Origin: Termitomyces sp. T153
Lineage: Eukaryota; Basidiomycota; Agaricomycetes; Agaricales; Lyophyllaceae
DNA: 64,000 nucleotides
Direction: 5' to 3'
Assembly: GCA_018296165.2 (NCBI GenBank)
Contig: JACKQL020000005.1
Span: 744,001-808,000 of the forward strand
The translations under genes were made by a program, and so were the position numbers. Each line of letters begins with the position of its first letter. Position 1 is the first letter of the stretch. This document shows, in pieces, positions 12,666 to 24,947 of this stretch. The notes under the pieces were generated by a model. That model had not been told where the DNA came from. It did no database searches and saw only the letters and a list, made by a program, of their open reading frames with translations.

Positions 12666-15460
12666 CAATCTCGGCAAAGCAACGACGTTGAAGGATCCTG
12701 CTGGGCAATGCGCTGCGAGCTGCAATCAACGGCTCAGTGCGAGTTACTTAACTCTGCAACTCCAAGTGATCCAACTCTTCCACGCCGCTTAATTGCATTC
12801 AAGACGTCCCTGCCGCTCAACTCATTGTTCGTGTACCTCCACGTGGTTCGATTCTTTCTTTGACGCTTTTAACCAGTTTAAAAGCCTTGTGCACTCCTGC
12901 CTAAATAAGCTAGCTCCTTTATTACGTATTGAGAACACCGTTGTTCAAATACCCCAGAAGGCCAAATCTGTTTCGTCACCGTCTGTCATCGCCACATGAA
13001 CTCAATCTGAACAAATTAATGCTTTGGTGCGGCAACATGAAAGTGGTATCTCCAACAGGCAGAAGTATTTCACGCTCTTCTCGTTGTCTCGCACCATTCA
13101 GTGTTAGCGGGATGCTCGCATTTTACCCATTCTGTTCTTCGTGCCATACGTCGGTTCGAATATGACAACGCCTCTCGGCCAGTCGTGAGCAAGTTGATGA
13201 CAGATTCAGATTGTATAACCTTTGAAGTTTCCCACCTCATGGATCACAAATAACGACTATGAACTATATTTGCCAAGTTTGTCAGCCCTACGTGCTCGCT
13301 TGATCAAATGCCGTTCCACAGAGCTAGCGCCGGTGTCAACATCACACCTGAGAGGTCTGGAAATAAATTTCGCCGTAACTTTGGTTCGTTCCCCGGGGTA
13401 CCTCGAGCATGTACACACTCCGATAACACCGAACCATCATAGCTGACACACAATAAAGAGAACCAGAAGTGTTTCACAGGGTAGCTTCTGATCGATTTTT
13501 TTGGTCATATTGTTGGAGGGATCACAGGGCAACAGAAAAAAAGAGAAGTAAAGAAGAAACAATCATAGAATCAATGCGCTCAAGAATGCTTCGACAATCC
13601 CAAAATGATACGAAGTTCCCAGTGACCCTGCTTTTGTACGCCATCCAAACTCTGATTCCAAAAAAACTGAATGCCAACACGGATGAATGCGGACACTCGC
13701 ATCTCACGTCCAGGGGCAGCCTTCGCCTTGTCTGCGGCCCTCTTCTAATGTATGTGTATGAGAGATCTTTTCATCACGATATACCCATTTGATCTACTCG
13801 ACAGTTCTTGGTACGTGAGGTACACGCGGGGATCTCCCAGAACTTGAAATATGTTTAGTCTCATGACATATGTGGAATGGCGTGTGCTGGCAGCTATTTG
13901 GCAAACAACCGATACTGATTATGATGTTCACTTGTTAGCCTCTTGACAATCCTTTGCGTCACAGATGTAACGGCCTATAGTCGTTATCGAACACCACTAG
14001 ACCATTGCATTACATACATGACTATCATCCTTAACAGACAATATTTGTCAAGACATTCACAGTTGGCAGAAAATCTGTGTTCACCACCGATCCAGTGTCA
14101 CGATTGATGGAAAAATCCTCATCGCCACAAACTGTGCCACAGATCAGGAGACGTGTGAGGGAGAATCTACATTACAGAATCTGCGTCAAATTGTGTCGGA
14201 TTGATACATCCGATGTATATTTCAAGTCTGTAGAATGTTTCATGTGTATAGTACATAAAGGCTGTGAAAACCAACCTCTATCCATCAGTTGTCACTGCAC
14301 TTTTATCAATCAACTTGATGCAGTCGTGAGGTTATTAGAAGGACTTAATCGATAACGAGCCCGCCCGTGCGACCCAATTTACTATTAGTAGTAAGTCTAT
14401 TTCCGTTGTTTCAAGGTTGTTGAGGTACGAACTTCGAACTCTCTGCTTCTTCAACTTACAGGAATTTGAATTGTCATGCAGGATGGTTGATATATACGTT
14501 TCTGCCCCTTGCGCCAATCCATCAACTTCTCTATAGGTCAGATTAGGCTCTCTGTTATTGCGTCGCGAATGGGTAGTATCGATGGCTAGATGTAGGCCTG
14601 CGACTACATCTTTTCGTGACAGAAGCATCGGAGAATGAAGACTGAAATCGGATTTTTGGAAACAACAAACATTTAGCTCATTGAAGGTCTTTTCAGAGAA
14701 CCCGTTGAATGTTCATTTGATACCCACAAGATGGGATTTATTTACCGTTGAGATTTTTTCAAGAACACAATATGTGTCGAGTCATGTTTGGATCTCTTCT
14801 GTAACCCGCCGCCCCAGCAAGAGAGCATTTTTTCCGGGTTCCGAGGTCTCCTAAGGGTGCAGCCTGTGGAACCACCATTCCCGCGGTTTATTATTGAGAT
14901 ACCTAAAAAGGTACAAGAAACGAGTTCTGGGAACGTCCTTGGCAGACTTTCAAATCTTTCAAATCTTTCACATAGCTCATCATGATGCACATGTGAAGAA
15001 GTCGGAAAGAACACATGAGTCGAAGACAGCTCACCTGGTGATATGCTCTTGCGTTCATACAGCTGTCATTTGTCCTTGGTTCGTCACCAATTCGTTTTCT
15101 AATCTGGGCTGACCAGTGGATCACCTGCGCAGTTCAACATTGACATACATATGTCGTCAACGGTCCAGGGACCTGTTCGATTTGAGTGCCGAAGTATCGC
15201 CCACCATTAGAGGAGGAACATCGAGGCACCTCTTTCTCTCCGAAAACTTCGTCTCCACCGTACGGCCCGACCAATCCGCATAGTTTTGACATCACCATTT
15301 TCATCAAGGACATTGTCCATACCAGTCAAGTTGATTCTGATGTTCCCTACATAACTTACTTTAACACGGAAAGGCACATGATTCTACGAGGGAACAATTA
15401 GCTGACAGAAAGAATGATCAAGATGTATAGATGTATATATAGGTTTGAGGATTCCACGTC
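12666..15460. other. Stretch without a recognisable gene; some coding-like fragments
   Basis: The best coding-like piece is on the plus strand at about 13,040-13,250 (segments EVFHALLVVSHHSVLAGC and RRFEYDNASRPVVSKLM), but stops and frame changes surround it and I could not make a gene. Minus-strand frames at 14335-14628 and 14742-15014 have no motif. It may hold a decayed gene. There is no repeat array or RNA gene that I can see. Confidence 0.35.
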
Positions 15461-16641
15461 TCAATTTCCTAAGCGCTTCCTTGCGTATTCGACGAAATCG
15501 TCTATAGTTGACGGCCATGCCTCTGGAGAATTCGGATCAAACTTATGATTCTCGTAAACGAAATCGAATTTGACCTTCTATGTTATGATTTGAAAACTTG
15601 CAGTCAATCGAACGTAAGAAGTCCAAAAACTGAATGGATTTTAGATAGGAAAGACAAAGCGAGAGAGAGATAATACAAACCATGACCCATGTGTCCTTGC
15701 TGACACCTTTACCACCCTTCTCATTCAAAAAATCGAACCACCATTGAACGTACTCCGATTTCCACCCTTCTTCGTCCTCCATAGAGACGTCACCATCGCT
15801 GGACTCGGCCCTGATGTGAGATAAAGCCGATCCTGTCAGTCCATGCGGGAGAAGTAGAGCCCAAAACGCTTGTGCACTATCCATGCCTGCATATGATATG
15901 CTGGTAAACTGACGGCCGTGGCATCGGAAGAAGTGACAAACCCAGACTACGTTGGCCTTCTGATCTGCCAAATTCAAATGTGTAATTGTACACCTTGCGA
16001 AAGTAAGCTGGATCGTTGGAAAGCTTGGCTCTGAGTTGCGGCAGAAGAGCTTTCATAGCAGGTATGGTATCAACTCTAAAAAGATTGTCGCCACACTAGA
16101 TCAGCAATTGAAATGTAATTAGCGCACCTAAGAGCTTTCCAACCTTCCGTCCAACCCTGCTTTGTCCATCTTCCAATTCCAGGTGATTTCAATTCAAACG
16201 CCACAGCGAGCAAAACGACGTCTTCAGGATCAACCTCTAGATCTCCGCACAGCTTGATTGTACCATCCACTGTGATCTCGTCCCCATCTGGATCTAATTG
16301 ATGTCACGGAATACTGAAATTTCAATAATTGTTTGAGTTCGCCGGAAGGAAAAGAGATCAGACCTTTATAACTGTTGAAAAGTGTGGTAAGCTTCGAAGT
16401 TGATGGCGCAGCAGGAGCCGGCTGATGTCTCGTCGGTGTATTGAACTCATGAGGATTGTTGAAAAACGCGTCAACAGCTACATCGACACGCTTATATTTC
16501 TCCAGAAAATTTCGTGCATCTCGTGTCCTTATTAAACTTGGAGTTAACTTGTGATCGGTCTGGCTGAATCGAGACTACCCACGACGTTCCCGTCACTCCA
16601 ACGAATTGGATAATGTTGTCTTCCATCCCTTGGTCGGTCAT
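15461..16641 (-). CDS. DCN1: DCN1, defective-in-cullin-neddylation protein
   Basis: Scaffold-type E3 that promotes NEDD8/Rub1 transfer to cullins. The start at 16641 gives MTDQGMEDNIIQFVGVTGTS, and after an intron TRDARNFLEKYKRVDVAVDA: the N-terminal UBA-like domain. The PONY domain follows: DGTIKLCGDLEVDPEDVVLL, then ELKSPGIGRWTKQGWTEGWK, GMDSAQAFWALLLPHG, YVQWWFDFLNEKGGKGVSKD, FLDFLRSID and finally EAWPSTIDDFVEYARKRLGN-stop at 15461. A 52-base intron close to the end must be removed to join NHNIE with EAWPST. The acidic insert SSDGDVSMEDEEGW lies between PONY helices. All expected blocks are present and in order, so the gene looks intact. Confidence 0.92.
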
Positions 16642-19118
16642 GACTTGAAATTGACCTGGTTGCTTTATTCAGAGCTTTTTGCATAGTATGAGCAGGGTAT
16701 TTTAATTGATCACCAGTGGGATCAGGGAGGAAGTTGAGATCCACGTACATCAGGTGATAGTAAGAAAGGGTTGTTGCAAAGATATAAACGAAGACCGACT
16801 TGGATTAACCCAGAGTGATTCAGGCAGGACAGGAGTTAAAAAGCAAGGACAGCAACGGTCACTTAACGTCACGCTCGGCGTCGCGCAACCACCAGAGGAA
16901 AGGGTCAGGTTATCTAATTACCTAATCATCATTCTACCGTGACTTTTCATCCGGACCATCGACAAGTTATGCTTACAATGGTTGAACTACGGGAACGGTG
17001 GTGCTATGACGCATGTGCGCTTGTCGATATGACTCAAGTTCCTGCAAGTGAATCAAATAATCTGGTCTCGTGGTACTCCTTACATACCCATAACTTCTCA
17101 GCTGTGGAATAATAGCTGGTCTCGTGGGTACATACCCGCCGTGGCACGATAATTGACAAGTCCTGTGACAGCACCGGCAAAGATATAACTTGACACGCAC
17201 TACGCTGTACGAATTTCAGCTTCTTTAAGGTGGAAGACGTTCCGCTCAGTCGTCACGGTCCAATTGACCCATGCAAACACTAGATAAATTTATGTACACG
17301 TCATCGAAACCGGATCACTCCTTCATACAATCATGACCATTCACTTCGGCCTGACTTACACACAAACTTCATCTCGTAGTAAAGTCCTCGCCTTTGGGGG
17401 ATACATTGACATGACGTGTCAAGTTCACCTTCTGTTGATGGATCCGAGCTCACGGTTCCTTCGTTTCACATCTACCTTGTATCTTCTGTCGATACCTGAT
17501 AAGACAAGTCTCCGAGAAAGATCGGAATTAAAGTAGCGACATCCGCTGAAAATTATCACAGTTATGCGATATGTCACGGCGCCCGTCCTAGTCCAAACGT
17601 TCAACACCAATAGTTATGATATTCTCAAACACCCTTTTAGACAGCGCCGCCCAGTGTGCTGCGTCTATCAATGCACACGTAGCTACATAACATCAGCTCC
17701 ATTTCGACCTTCTGACACCAATTATCAAGATTGGATCCTGGAGCACGCTCGTGGTGTGCGTAGTCGATTCTCGCCGCGGATTCTTGTGAAGTATGCGTCT
17801 ACCTGAGCCGGACATTGCTCAAAAAGGCACACTAAATCCCTCTTTTTCAGCGTGTTTTGTCAAAGAAGCGTCAGATTTTCTTAAATAGGTAACTCCTGCT
17901 TGGTCGCAATTTACGAATAGTGATACAAGCAGTAGCCGTTTAGCTCGGCCCTCGTACTATCGTCGCATGAGATTATTTCTGATTAAATTATTTGTATCAC
18001 CGGCGTTCTCGCAGGAAAACCCCATGGGTCAGGGCGACCGGCAATATGTGCACATGGATCCTCTGACTTTCCGATAGCTTGATCTTGGACTTCACGAAAG
18101 TTAGCTATCAGAAGAAGTTTGAGCTCATATCATGTTTTTCAATCAGAAATGAGAAGCGTTCTTGTACTTGCGTAAAATCGGCTACTTTACAGTCCCACAG
18201 GCGTACACGGCCGATCCTTAGGTAACTGCCACTGTGACTCGTAAAAGCAGGAATACAGGAATGAAGAATGCCTCTTGGGATGCCAATATCGTAAACGCAT
18301 GATAAAACGGCATTGTAGTTTGATTTTGGGTGGGGTATACTGAGAGGACGTAACCATAAGTATCTAATTCGAAGGTCAATAGCCCAAAATATCCATCAGC
18401 GTCGAGAAATCAAAAGTTTCTTACGCCTCCGCCTCACATGTGGGAGCTACTGAAGACAAAAATTTGCTTCCGCTTCAAAGTCCACGGCGTTCAGAGAATT
18501 TTCCATTAAATGCTTATATGTATGTGGCGATCGTAGCTCGGTGGCGAGTTGCGGGAAAGTATCGGGGCACGGCGCCTCTTTTAATTGAAAAGGGCCGAAC
18601 CATAGGGGCAGGCACCAACGGAAGCAGAATCCGGCTAAATCTTAGATCCCGCGGTTGGTTCCGACAAGAAATTCGAACAAAACTGCCGAATATCGATCAT
18701 GATCACTGATTTGCGATCGGACGAAGTCACCAATTCAGACTGGAAGTCCTTATTACTTTTAAGGACTTGATCACGAAATACAGTGGATGACGAGGCTATG
18801 AGAAGCAACGTTACTCATACGCATGCCAACATGTGTAATGATGCGCTTGGCAACGAAAGCAGAATCGACACACTTATTAACAATTATAAGCCTGAGTATC
18901 AGGTAGGGCGATGCAACTATATCAATTGAGTCAGGTATTATACATATGTGAGGCCAAGACAATGAGGATCATGATCAATGAAGATGAGAATGCCTATTCA
19001 AATGCCAAAAAAATCGTAATATGTAAGTAAACGCTCATGGCGGCAAGCTTTAACTTAAGACTTATCAGTTAATGACTTCGAGAACAAAGGAGTACCGAAT
19101 AGCACGTACTTGAAGGTA
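16642..19118. other. Long stretch without a recognisable gene
   Basis: Frames of 60-90 codons occur on both strands. A minus frame at 16973-17200 has a small Cys cluster (CRCCHRTCQLSC) but no known zinc-finger spacing. A plus frame at 17564-17806 ends in NYQDWILEHARGVRSRF and might be an exon of an unknown gene. I cannot assign any of these. Confidence 0.35.
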
Positions 19119-20031
19119 TCATGTCCGCACAATCACGCGACGAGTATGCTTCCCTGCCCTCCTGCGTTCCGCATATGGAATTGGCCGGCGCCATGCATCA
19201 TCGTCACCGTATTCGTCTTGTTGAAATTCGCTTTTGGGCCCACCTTGCGGGCTTTCATGCGGTGAAGTACGTAAAGCAGGAGGATGGAGATTAGGTGGAT
19301 GTTGCGAGGAAGGTGAATGGGACGGGATCGGGTATAGCGGCGTCGACGTGACAGGAGCGGCGCCTCTGGGCGAAGGTCTAGATCCTGATGGATGTGAATA
19401 GAGAGCAGACGCAGACGATTGTAGTGGAGAATGATGAGGTAGGTGAGTGGCCGGTGGCCATGGCCGAGAAGAATCTCTTCCCCTAGCTTTGGATAAATCA
19501 GGGTCCGTCCCATTCTGAATATCAACCTCGACTCGAACGCGGACTATTTCACGGCCAGCTTGGGCAAAGAAAGCGCGCTCTTGCCTTTGAAAGAATCCAC
19601 TAGTAGGCCCCCCTCGCATTTCGGTCATTTGCGGTGGAGCTGGTGGAAACATTGCCATTAGGTCATGTCCGGTTAAAGGAGCAGCGTATTTTCGGTGCGG
19701 CATGTCCGGTGTAGTGTTGAGATCGACATCTGTAGTGGTGTGAAATGAGAATATCGAGCCAAAGATGAAGGAAAGGATTCGTACCTCGTATTGAACTTGG
19801 AGAGAGGGGACGGCGAGGGCGGCCATTTGAGGACATAGATGATGATGATGATGATGATGAGAGGGTGGGAGGGTGGCCTTTGGCTGCAGGACTTTGACTA
19901 GTAGCAGGCGTCGATGTAGCAGGAGAAGGTGATGGAGAACTGTCTGATACTGGACGAAGGTGATAATTGCCGGTCATAGCAGAGGGGGTAAAAGCAACTT
20001 GGTAAGATGAAGGAGGGTAATTTATATTCAC
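19119..20031 (-). CDS. Low-complexity Pro/Ser-rich hypothetical protein, two exons
   Basis: Exon 1 runs from 20031 (MNINYPPSSYQVAFTPSAM) through a Ser/Pro/Ala-rich stretch, with a GAT/TCA microsatellite encoding poly-Ser near 19,840, to LSPSSIR. A GT donor and the acceptor before codon GAT restore the frame into exon 2: DVDLNTTPDMPHRKYAAPLT, then GHDLMAMFPPAPP, SGFFQRQERAFFAQAGREIV and RVRVEVDIQNG. A Pro/Ser/His-rich disordered tail ends in ERRRAGKHTRRVIVRT-stop at 19119. The block from PHRKYAAPLTGHDLM to the VEVDIQ segment is the only ordered-looking part. I do not recognise it. Basic C-terminal residues could be a nuclear signal, which is an inference. Confidence 0.6.
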
Positions 20032-23000
20032 ACTCAGGCTATGAGCGGGGAAGGCAAATTGATCTGAAGCTATTCGTAGATCGAAACCGGTTCAGCTCAA
20101 AACGAACGGAGTGTTCGATCTCCGTATAGAAGTCCAGATTCAGGGTTAACATTTGTTCTCCGTGTTGTCAGATGCTTTGTCTGATCCTAATAAGGCGTCA
20201 GCCCGTGTCAAGGAACCTTACATACTTACATGTCATCTTTGACAGAAACCGCTCAGATTAGAAGACTGTAATTTATTGATCATGATTCGAATTCTTCATT
20301 TGAGCCGCACTTGTCGGCTTCTACCATGATGCGTAAAAAACTCACAAGACCGATTGCGGAACTAGAACTTGACCCGGCCGCGGGTGTCTTATGAGATCAC
20401 AGCAGATCACAGCTCGTGAGAAAACAACGGGCTGTCTTCTGTATCAACTGTAGAATCCTTCCTTTGAACTCATGGTAAGAGACGACGGCGTCACGCGTCA
20501 TCAGGAAAATTGATGTCTGCCAATGTCGCGGTCGATGATACCGCCGTGGAATGCCACTTGAGCATAGCCCCGCGAACCTGTGATAGTTCCAAGTACGCGT
20601 TTGTTTCCGTAGAACCGCCTGAAGCAAATTATGATCAAGTGCCGCAAAGATGTCCCGGGCGATCGATACGGAAATTTTATGTCCGAAATTTGCGCTTAAC
20701 CCTGAACTAGGTAACAACGCGCAGCACTTTATGATGATGAAACGATGGGTGGCATTATATATTGGACGTGCGCACGAGTAATCAAAGCTTTGATGTTCAA
20801 CTATAAACGCTTATAAAGTCACAATTGGCATTGCGGATAGTTATTTGAGTCGGAGATGTTGCGGAGTCTGAGTCTGTCGCGAATTTGACGTGACATGCTA
20901 CATAGCACATACGACAGTATCATCTGAGCAAGATGACAAGTGGTAAATGAACACAGCTGATCATCCACATCCTTGGTATAGCACAGCGTTCGGAAGTCGC
21001 GGGACAATCTGTAATCTTTCATCTCTGCGGGATTATAAGGGTCTAAGACTGATCATGGCAATTGTATCCCAGATGTATTGATGAATTCGAGCTCCTAGTT
21101 TTTTGCTTCCGAAAACCGAAGGGTTGTATATTGAGTTGTGTCCGGAAGTTTCGTTGATCATCCATCATCAGGGGTGAATTACCTCATGCATCGGTCGTTG
21201 CGTCCTCGACGATGCGAGACGGCATGACCCGGACCTGATCCTAAAGGATGTCAGAAAATCTCTTGATATGAAGCATGGATATAATATATGGCCGACGGCT
21301 CATCTTCTCAGGCCAGTTTGAATCGAGATCAGAGGATTCTCGAGGATTCTCGACGTTGGCCGTGGACCCTTGGTGGCGTCACCGAACCCTCCAATATATC
21401 ACCTGTTTCCAACTTTCCTTCTCTGTGCACACATCATATATCTGTTAGATGTTTTCCGATTCTTTCAAGATTTTTGATCTTCCTGTGTGTGGTTCCCACA
21501 GAGGGTGTTTTCATTGTCTCAGACGGCAAAGAGAGATGGACCTGACAAGTCCACAGTCATTCATGTTCATAATACTTTGGCCTGGCACCTCAGGATATTT
21601 TTTCTCCCTCTCTGCAAGCGCGCCAAACGACCGAAGCACTGGCTTGGATTATTTTATCATCCTTTCACAGATATACACAACTATTTCAGGCAACTCCCAA
21701 GTTTCTCCAAAGCACCCATACTAGTCCCCCTGAAGGACATTTGCTCCGCCAGAGTTCAGAAAGCAACGACGTCCACGACATAATTCAGCTAGCTTGAAAT
21801 GGGCGTTTGAAAAGCGGAAACCCTCGTTTGTGACCATGCGTATAGCTGTGAATCAATCGCCAAGTCTGGATATCGGTGGAGGCCATGTGGTCACGAAGCA
21901 TATCTTAGTGGAATCACTCCATTACTAACACCTGATCTCAGCATCGGTCCCAAATGAGCAGTCGCGATCGTGGCTGAAATGAAATGACAATTTCTTCCTT
22001 GCTGAATCTGCCAGACCACGGCCGCATTGGATGGGCCGCAAGTCGATTGCTAGAATCTCGACGAGAAACGCCCCTATTGGCAACTCGTCACAATTGAACT
22101 GCTTCGTCCGATGCGGAGGTAAAATTTGGTGAGCTATTCTATATTTGCCCTGATCATTTCAGCATAGAACTAAACCTGGTTGAACATCGCCTTCTTACGT
22201 CGTCGTTCATACATTGTTGTCAAGGATTGCAGCTCACTTCGGAGCCGTCGCCTCACTGAAGTACGACATACAACAAGTCAGCTCACCTCATTTGCATAGA
22301 GTATTTGTGCGTTCCTTACGACAATCCTGCAGTCAGACTTCTAAAATCGATACATATCTTCTCGCTTGGGCTCTCATGATTTTCGTAACCCCATGATCCC
22401 TGACATTCATACGACACGGCGTCTCGCTTCTCTTCAAGATGATTAATGGCCAACCAGATATCTCAGCTTATCGACACGGCTGCTTCTCAAGTCAGGTGCA
22501 CACGTTGACGGACAAACCACCAACTTACCACGCGGGAATCGATATCGGATGAAGCCTTAATGGCCATTGGTAAGAAGGCTTCTTTCGACATTTAGAGTTT
22601 GATCGGCATACAATATAGCAGGACCCTTGGGTATAAGATTAATAATATTAATTACCTCCTTGAATCCCGAGGCTGCCTCGTTTTGATGATAAAAAATATA
22701 TCACAAGAAAGAATCCTTTCAGCTGTGGACGTCATAGCTGGAGCGCGGCGTTCTCCCATATACTAAGCTGACGTCTCATAACCAACTTCCCTCTGCTGTA
22801 AAGTTCTCTGGTCTGAGTGGCGGTGGCGGGAACTTTTGAGGATCTGATGGAAGTGGTTCTACATACCTATCATGATCAGGAGATCCAGGCCTCATGCTGA
22901 CTCAGGGTCCTGGAGAACGAATACTTAGAAGGACAGTTGGGCCGTAAAGTTTTCATGCCAAGACAGCGCCACAAGTGATGAGTAAGCTGAAAAAAGGTCC

Positions 23001-23112
23001 GAGGTATATGGCTACATACGTACATAAGTACTTCAACTCGACAGGTATAATATACTACATCAGTAGATCCGATCCGAAAGTCCCAATAATATGTCGTTCT
23101 ACATACAGCTTT
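20032..23112. other. Long stretch without a recognisable gene
   Basis: Only short overlapping frames are present, the longest about 106 codons on the minus strand (20397-20717) and 98 codons on the plus strand (21487-21783). None carries a motif I know. The part next to 20032 should contain the promoter of the gene on its left. No clear repeats were seen. Confidence 0.35.
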
Positions 23113-24947
23113 TCACCGAGTACCAGGAATAAGGCCGAAGGACGCGGTGGAGCCATGACTTGTCGCAGTGTGATACGACAGCATTGTCGAGGGAGAGCTT
23201 GAGCTTGAGCTTGAGCTTGTGGTGCTAGTCACCCTGCTGCTTTTATCTACTAGTTCGCCCACTTCGGTGGACCTAAGCAGAGTCTCTGCACCAGGGGTTA
23301 TGTTGTTCGTGAAGCTAGAATGACGGCTTCCGAAAGTGTTGTCAACGGTATCGGCACGTGTGAGCGGTCGGCTAACTAGCAAGCTACTCTGGACACTGGT
23401 TCTCATCGTATCATTGCGCGAATAGATGCTTGATGCCACCTCGCGTGAACCCATCGACTCAATTGTAGGCATGCGCCGTACGAAATTGTTCATGATGGGA
23501 ACATGCTCGTCTGGTCGATACGGACAACCAAACTCGTCGTAGCCGATAGTGAATGGAATCCGAGGGCGATAGAAGTCTATAGTATGTGTATCTGGATTTA
23601 CATCTGCCGTTTCAGCCGTTTGGAGCGCTAGTGCCTCTTCAGTCTCGCGCGTGATTTTGGACACGAGCTCGCGGAAATGTTCATGGTAACCGTCCAGTGT
23701 GACTTCGGCAATTTCGGGATCGTCTGGTTGATGGTGATTGCTCACGGTTTCCTCATCGGAATGTAATGGGTTTACGACGATAGAATGTAATGAGAGACGA
23801 TTAGATGAGTCCTTTGAAGATTGAGGGTGAGAATGCAATGTCGAATCAGAAGATCGATGATATGAGCGTAATGGAGGCTGGACCGGACTTGTAAACAAAG
23901 GCGGAGATGTCTCTGTCATGGGAGGCGATCGGGGGGAGAAATGTAATTCCGAAGAAGGTTCTGGACCATAACGATTCCACTGGGATCGTAAGAGAGAGGG
24001 TAGGTGCACACGACTGTATTTCACGGCAATCCAATGGTAGAAGATCTATGCAAATGGTCATATCATTATATAGAAAAAGGAATTTTGATATAGAGGCCTA
24101 CAATTATGATGATGGTAATAACGAGACGAAGGATTGAAAGAGCTATCCAGACATCCCATGCAGGAGGCTTGCACTGTTTACCAGACACAGACCATATCAC
24201 GTCGATATCGACATGGCAACGTCGTCGAATGTTCAACTCCTCAATCGGAGAATTCTTCCATACAAAAAGCAATACGGTATTGATGGCTGCGGGAGCAAAA
24301 AGAGCAAGAGATGCGGCAGAGTGGAAGACGGTGCGGGTTCGCCAGAGAAAAATCAGTGGGACACGATGTAGTAGCAGGTAAGGCTGGAACAACCACACAA
24401 TGATAGAGCATATTGTGAGAGCGAATACAGCCCCCGTGCATATTCCTAGGGCAAGAGATGCGGTTTGTCCCTCGATGGACTCATAGACAGTGAATGCCAG
24501 AAGATATCGAGTAGTATTGTAAATTGCAAAAGAAGCTGTGCAATGTCAATATGTCACTGGTTACGATGAAAATTGCAGCTCACTTATTACGATTTCGAGC
24601 GAACACTTATACCATAGTAGTCGCTTCGATTGTCTCCGCGTGATCTGTTCGTGGAGGATCTTGTGCTCTCTTGCACTTAACAAGTCTCCATCTACCGATG
24701 GGCGCGCTGCCCGTTCAGGACACGGACCGCAAGTATGCGGAGGCTGCGGTGACGACAGGTCGAGATAATCAGAAGGTTCTGAGGTGTAGTGCTGGAGCAA
24801 TGGCTCCGTAAAATGCGAACAATCGGAGGAACCCTGGAGGGTTGTTGTACCCGATGTAGAGGAGTCGTTCCGTCGGTGGGGACGCAAACACGTACTTGGC
24901 TCGTACTCCGGGGAGTAAATCGCGTTATGAATGGATGAGGTTGCCAT
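23113..24947 (-). CDS. Orphan integral membrane protein with long Ser-rich cytosolic tail
   Basis: From 24947 (MATSSIHNAIYSPEYEPS) a polar N-terminus leads through ILHEQITRRQSKRLLWYKCS. At least four hydrophobic segments follow: YNTTRYLLAFTVYES, LALGICTGAVFALTICSIIV, a block around LFAPAAINTVLLFVW, and WIALSILRLVITIII. Removing the intron at about 24,053-24,108 joins the last span to FYHWIAVKYSRVHLPSLLRS. The tail of about 300 residues has a conserved-looking core (FYRPRIPFTIGYDEFGCPYR) and ends in a poly-Ser tract coded by a GAGCTT hexamer repeat (23196-23220) and SFGLIPGTR. No known family is recognised. The layout suggests a membrane protein with a regulated, disordered cytosolic tail. Confidence 0.7.
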
